Assembly: GCF_009829325.1 (NCBI RefSeq)
Contig: NZ_VUOS01000015.1
Span: 158,356-222,355, forward strand
Reading direction: 5' to 3'
Source of the DNA: Nocardia sp. CY41
Lineage (GTDB): Bacteria > Actinomycetota > Actinomycetes > Mycobacteriales > Mycobacteriaceae
Length of the DNA: 64,000 bases
Positions within the stretch are counted from its first letter, which is position 1. Every line of letters begins with the position of its first letter. Both the position numbers and the translations under genes were made by a program. Of the stretch, positions 61,060 through 64,000 are shown in pieces. Under the pieces are notes generated by a model. It was not told where the DNA came from, did not search any database, and was given only the letters and a program-made list of their open reading frames with translations.

Positions 61060-61083
61060 TATTTAGTTTGAGTCGGAGATGAT

Positions 61084-61569
61084 ATGGATTCCGTAGAAAA
61101 TGGGAGTGACGTGCGCCACCGGCGACGTCTGACCACCCGCATCAAGGGTTCGCTGCGCGATGTGCGCAGCCAATTGGCGCTGCTCAATCGTCAGGTCGGC
61201 ACCCGCCTCGAACTCAGGGACGTCGACTTCGACTGCCTGGACCTGATCAACAGCCATGGCCCGATCAGCCCGAGCGCCTTGGCGAAACAGGCCGGTCTTC
61301 ATCCCGCGACGCTCACCGGCATCCTGGACCGACTCGAAGGTGCGGGCTGGATCGTGCGCGAACGCGCCACCGGCGACCGCCGCGCGGTGCTCGTCCGGTC
61401 CCTCCCGGAGCGGCTCGGCGAGGTTTACGACCTGCTGTCCGGAATGAATGCGGCCGTCGATGACCTGTGCGCCGACTACACCCCCGACCAACTGGAACTG
61501 TTGGCCGATTTCCTCGCTCGGGTCACCACTGCCGGCCGCGCGGCCACCGACGACCTCGTAGCGGGGTGA
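61084..61569 (+). CDS. MarR-family transcriptional regulator
   Basis: 161 aa. Winged-helix pattern: DVDFDCLDLINSHGPISPSALAKQAGLHPATLTGILDRLEGAGWIVRERATGDRRAVLVRSLPE; the recognition helix is HPATLTGILDRLE and the wing ends at GDRRAVLV. Divergent from an NmrA-like gene with a palindromic site between them, a typical MarR self-regulation layout. Ligand unknown. Confidence 0.92.
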   Translation: MDSVENGSDVRHRRRLTTRIKGSLRDVRSQLALLNRQVGTRLELRDVDFDCLDLINSHGPISPSALAKQAGLHPATLTGILDRLEGAGWIVRERATGDRRAVLVRSLPERLGEVYDLLSGMNAAVDDLCADYTPDQLELLADFLARVTTAGRAATDDLVAG

Positions 61570-61670
61570 ACTCGTCGAGGCGTTGATGTGGTGTTCGTGT
61601 TGTCGTGTGACTCGACCCGGGCAGCGCATGGGCCGTGTCGTGTGCTCGCCGGATGTGGAAGGCTGGCGGT

Positions 61671-63725
<2,055 letters not shown>

Positions 63726-63853
63726 CCGACACCGGGCGATCCGCCGCCACGGGCTCCCCACCCACCATTGGCCCGTGGAATGTCGTCGGTGCGGTGGGCA
63801 TGGTGCTGCGGCCCGGCCGAACTCCGCGGTAGGCCCCACCCCACCATCCGTCC

Positions 63854-64000
63854 GTGCCGCCGTGCCGCCGTGCCGCCGTGCCGCCGTGCCGCCGTGCCGC
63901 CGTGCCGCCGTGCCGCCGTGCCGCCGTGCCGCCGTGCCGCCGTGCCGCCGTGCCGCCGTGCCGCCGTGCCGCCGTGCCGCCGTGCCGCCGTGCCGCCGTG
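63854..64000. repeat. Octamer tandem repeat GTGCCGCC, at least 18 copies
   Basis: The 8-bp unit GTGCCGCC is repeated without any visible error from 63854 to the end of the window (147 nt) and probably continues. It lies downstream of the DUF255 gene. Eight is not a multiple of three, so copy-number change within a coding frame would shift it. The 128 bp before it (63726-63853) holds no gene I can support. Confidence 0.95.

Noticed and set aside
63854..64000. Regular repeats as a possible CRISPR array
   Set aside because: The unit is 8 bp with no spacers; it is a simple tandem repeat.

Overview
The window is a chromosomal segment of a high-GC mycolate actinobacterium, most likely a Nocardia or close relative. 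The reasons are strongly GC-rich codon use, a mycothiol gene (mca), DtxR/IdeR-type iron boxes, and two blocks of gene order shared with Mycobacterium tuberculosis. The left block is mazG ... lpqU-eno-divIC/ftsB-DUF501-ppx (Rv1021-Rv1026 order). The right block is fadA-SGNH hydrolase-cbs-metB-greA-DUF4307-mca-small membrane protein-DUF255 protein (Rv1074c-Rv1084 order).

Layout: 1-294 is the 3' end of mazG. From 340 to about 6.6 kb lie assorted genes: TerD-like, FMN-binding, an iron-box flavodoxin, a Stealth sugar-phosphate transferase, a CpdA/Rv0805-like phosphodiesterase and a glycerol dehydrogenase. From 7.1 to 18.4 kb is a compact divergent locus. On the minus strand run an Fe(II)/2-oxoglutarate oxygenase, SbnB-like, SbnH-like, SbnA-like and a MATE exporter. 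On the plus strand runs a complete Opp/Dpp-type ABC importer. The 320-bp divergent region carries two iron boxes. The gene set suggests iron-controlled production, export and re-import of a small 2,3-diaminopropionate-derived metallophore. It sits between mazG and lpqU, which adjoin each other in mycobacteria.

18.5-22.8 kb is the conserved lpqU-ppx block. 22.8-30.4 kb holds an SRPBCC protein, an APC permease, RNase Z, a tRNA with a UAA anticodon, an SDR and an unusual membrane-anchored binding-like protein. 30.5-36.6 kb is one bimodular NRPS (A-T-C-A-T-reductase), followed by a decayed TetR regulator. 37-39.8 kb holds secreted and lipoproteins, including a DUF305 pair that may relate to metal stress. 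40.1-56.5 kb is mostly the second mycobacterial-order block, interrupted by an HD-GYP/LuxR fusion gene and by a decayed SbnA-like gene.

56.6-60.0 kb holds a Ro60/Rsr (TROVE-vWA) gene with five Y-RNA-like elements upstream of it. Four of the five carry a tRNA-mimic module whose parts are circularly permuted (T-arm, capped acceptor stem, D-arm). Their Ro-type terminal stems covary between copies. The window ends with an NmrA-like gene broken by one amber codon and divergent from a MarR regulator, a DUF255 protein, and an octamer tandem repeat that runs off the end.

The two best candidates for something new are the iron-regulated diaminopropionate locus and the five-member Y RNA set beside Ro60. 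Everything here is from reading the sequence; no database search was run.
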